A stretch of DNA of 6,346 nucleotides from the NCBI GenBank assembly GCA_027297085.1, contig JAPUIL010000571.1:1-6346 (forward strand). The letters are read 5' to 3'. Made by a program: the position numbers and the translations under genes. Below are positions 5,496 to 6,346 of this stretch, piece by piece. How positions within the stretch are numbered: position 1 is the stretch's first letter; every line of letters begins with the position of its first letter. Source of the DNA: Verrucomicrobiota bacterium. GTDB lineage: Bacteria; Verrucomicrobiota; Verrucomicrobiia; Opitutales; UBA2995. The notes under the pieces were generated by a model. The model was not told the DNA's origin. It searched no databases and worked only from the letters and a program-made list of their open reading frames with translations.

Positions 5496-5867
5496 GTGCA
5501 AAAAACCAGCGAAGGGGTTGTTAAAGGAGTCGTTACTGGAATCATTAAAGCTCCTTTTTCCGTAATTTCAGGCCTTGGAAAAAGTATTTTTCCATCATCA
5601 AAACTAACCGATACGGATAAGTCACTTATGGCCGAAGCGGCTATTAAGTTACTAAACTCTGGAGAGAAAGCGGATCAAAAAAAATGGGAGAATCCGGAGT
5701 CAGGTATTAACGGAACTGCTATGATAGAATTTATATCGATTGATTCGGGAGGTACATGCAAAACCATTAAAGTAAGATTGTACAAGAAAGGCCGTAAGAT
5801 CGATGAAGGAAGCGCTAAAGTTTGCCGTCAACCGGGCGAATTTTGGGTATTGGTGGAAATAATGTAG
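5496..5867 (+). CDS. C-terminal half: 17 kDa surface-antigen-like domain (RT0821/Lpp0805 type)
   Basis: The frame is open from 5442. The first usable start is GTG 5496, which gives 123 residues. AAGGAG precedes it but only two bases away, so independent initiation would be poor. Residues 7-32 form a glycine-spaced, mildly hydrophobic segment (GVVKGVVTGII...SGLGKSIF). Residues 44-123 match the pattern I know from the surface-antigen family (Pfam 17kDa_Anti_2 type): a helix (LMAEAAIKLLNSG), W64-x-NP-x-SG-x-x-G, C88, and C110-R-Q-P followed by W117 close to the end. The two cysteines may form a disulfide in the periplasm or at the surface. No signal peptide is present in this half, so export would depend on the anchor encoded upstream of the stops. 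The molecular role of the family is not well defined. Confidence 0.6.
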   Translation: MQKTSEGVVKGVVTGIIKAPFSVISGLGKSIFPSSKLTDTDKSLMAEAAIKLLNSGEKADQKKWENPESGINGTAMIEFISIDSGGTCKTIKVRLYKKGRKIDEGSAKVCRQPGEFWVLVEIM

Positions 5868-5873
5868 CGATTT

Positions 5874-5890
5874 CGAGATTCTCTCGTTTT
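5874..5890 (+). terminator. Weak rho-independent terminator candidate
   Basis: CGAGA (5874-5878), a three-base loop and TCTCG (5882-5886) form a 5-bp hairpin followed by TTTT. It begins 7 bp after the final stop of the surface-antigen frame. The position is right, but the stem is short and the T-run brief, so termination would be inefficient at best. Confidence 0.3.
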
Positions 5891-5996
5891 GGCTTGGTTT
5901 CTAGGTGAACCGATCCTTATTTCGTCCTCGATCCAAGATGCTATTTGACCAAAATAGTAACAATCTTCCAAATCGATAGGGTTTCGAAAGCCAAAA

Positions 5997-6346
5997 ATGC
6001 GTTCCGTAGATTTCACCATCATCTCTATTTCTCACAATAAACAAATTAGGTCCCGTTTTTGGATCATATTATGCAGTTTGACATTTTTGCCCTTTTGGTC
6101 AAATTCAGGCGCAGGCCAAACCGCAAATTCAGGGATAATCCCCAACTATACGATCGCCATCGTAAAAGATGGTGATTCCTGGTATTTCGATTCTTCGGTC
6201 GATCGCGCTCTGAAAGAGTTGATGACCATGGCACGAGGTCGTTACACGCTCAGTGTCAGGACTGAATACGATTCAGATTATAATGCCGACCAGGTTGAAA
6301 GCTTCCTTCGAAAAGCTCTGCTGGATGAGACTGTCGACATGATCTA
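5997..6346 (+). CDS. TolC-family-like outer-membrane protein, N-terminal part (3' truncated)
   Basis: The frame opens after TAA 5958-5960 and stays open to the window edge. ATG 5997 is its only ATG before the conserved region and has GAAAG six bases upstream. The first 22 residues or so are polar/basic. Then comes a hydrophobic core (FWIILCSLTFLPFW) and SNSGAGQ, a plausible signal peptide with an unusually long n-region. From about residue 50 the sequence reads YTIAIVKDGDSW, a helix with LKELMTMARGRYTLSV, then a helix ending LLDETVDMI. This resembles the beta-alpha-beta start of the periplasmic-binding-like domain that precedes the TolC fold in some outer-membrane proteins (there typically TIGIVVDGPW... 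and ...DPEVDLVLALG). The role would be envelope efflux or secretion. The assignment is from memory of that pattern, and the TolC part itself is outside the window. Confidence 0.55.
   Translation, partial: MRSVDFTIISISHNKQIRSRFWIILCSLTFLPFWSNSGAGQTANSGIIPNYTIAIVKDGDSWYFDSSVDRALKELMTMARGRYTLSVRTEYDSDYNADQVESFLRKALLDETVDMI

Larger units (their letters stand above)
4956..5867 (+). pseudogene. Interrupted gene: membrane-anchored 14-residue-repeat protein with 17 kDa surface-antigen domain
   Basis: One reading frame runs from ATG 4956 to TAG 5865-5867 (303 codons before the final stop) and is broken only by TAG at 5394-5396 and TAA at 5439-5441. The parts belong together. The N-terminal helix (residues about 10-28) is an uncleaved membrane anchor. 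Residues 37-176 are ten uninterrupted 14-residue repeats that continue in register through both stops. Residues from about 220 form a surface-antigen-like domain that ends normally at the final stop. Both stops fall at repeat positions 13 and 14, where other copies have GAA/GAG and CAG/CAA codons, so single-base changes explain them. There is no frameshift and the domain downstream looks intact, so inactivation would be recent. Alternatives are read-through, separate expression of the two halves, or sequence error. Confidence 0.7.

Noticed and set aside
4956..5867. Reassignment of TAG/TAA to glutamine in this genome
   Set aside because: TAA or TAG terminates other genes here at sensible protein ends, and the surface-antigen domain itself ends at TAG 5865. 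No suppressor tRNA is visible in the window.
5945..5975. TTGACC as the -35 of a promoter for the TolC-like gene
   Set aside because: No acceptable -10 hexamer is found at 16-18 bp spacing.
5828..6022. Minus-strand ORF of 64 residues between the surface-antigen and TolC-like genes
   Set aside because: The composition looks somewhat protein-like, but it overlaps both neighbouring genes, has no ribosome site I can see and matches no family I know.

Overview
The window reads as chromosomal DNA of a free-living Gram-negative heterotroph. A TolC-like outer-membrane protein and a bacterial surface-antigen (17 kDa) type domain imply an outer membrane. The carbohydrate-style oxidoreductase/transporter cassette, moderate GC and overall gene style would fit a marine Verrucomicrobiota (Opitutae/Puniceicoccales) genome. 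That placement is an impression, because no rRNA or other marker gene is present. I see no tRNA, rRNA, CRISPR array, insertion sequence or phage gene.

Left part (1-3709, higher GC). The tail of an unidentified + strand gene ends at 125. It converges on a two-gene minus-strand operon: an aldo/keto reductase (1192-2163) followed by a zinc-type alcohol/polyol dehydrogenase (176-1195). Their ATG and TGA overlap as ATGA, so the two are probably translationally coupled. Divergent from the operon is a 12-helix MFS transporter (2303-3709). The shared intergenic region (2164-2302) holds a good -35/-10 pair for the reductase operon, placed so that the transcript would begin at or next to a GTG start codon. 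It also holds a 21-bp inverted repeat in front of the transporter gene that looks like an operator. The simplest reading is an uptake-and-oxidation module for a sugar, polyol or related carbonyl compound; the substrate is not readable from sequence.

Middle part (3710-5996, visibly AT-richer). All genes here are on the + strand and poorly characterised. A 253-residue protein has four membrane helices and a soluble C-terminal domain (3879-4640). After it comes a stretch with two possible very short ORFs. The second (4888-4959) has a strong GAGGAG ribosome site and overlaps the next start as ATGA. The next reading frame (4956-5867) encodes a membrane-anchored protein with ten consecutive 14-residue repeats and a C-terminal 17 kDa surface-antigen-like domain. 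It is interrupted by two in-frame stop codons, TAG at 5394 and TAA at 5439, both inside the repeat array. It is therefore either a young pseudogene, a split gene, or a read-through case.

Right edge. A + strand gene starts at about 5997 and runs off the window. It has an N-terminal signal sequence and the start of a periplasmic-binding-like domain of the kind found ahead of some TolC-family outer-membrane channels.

The most novel items are the 10 x 14-residue array fused to a surface-antigen domain with two nonsense codons, the coupled micro-ORF in front of it, and the apparently leaderless GTG start of the reductase operon.
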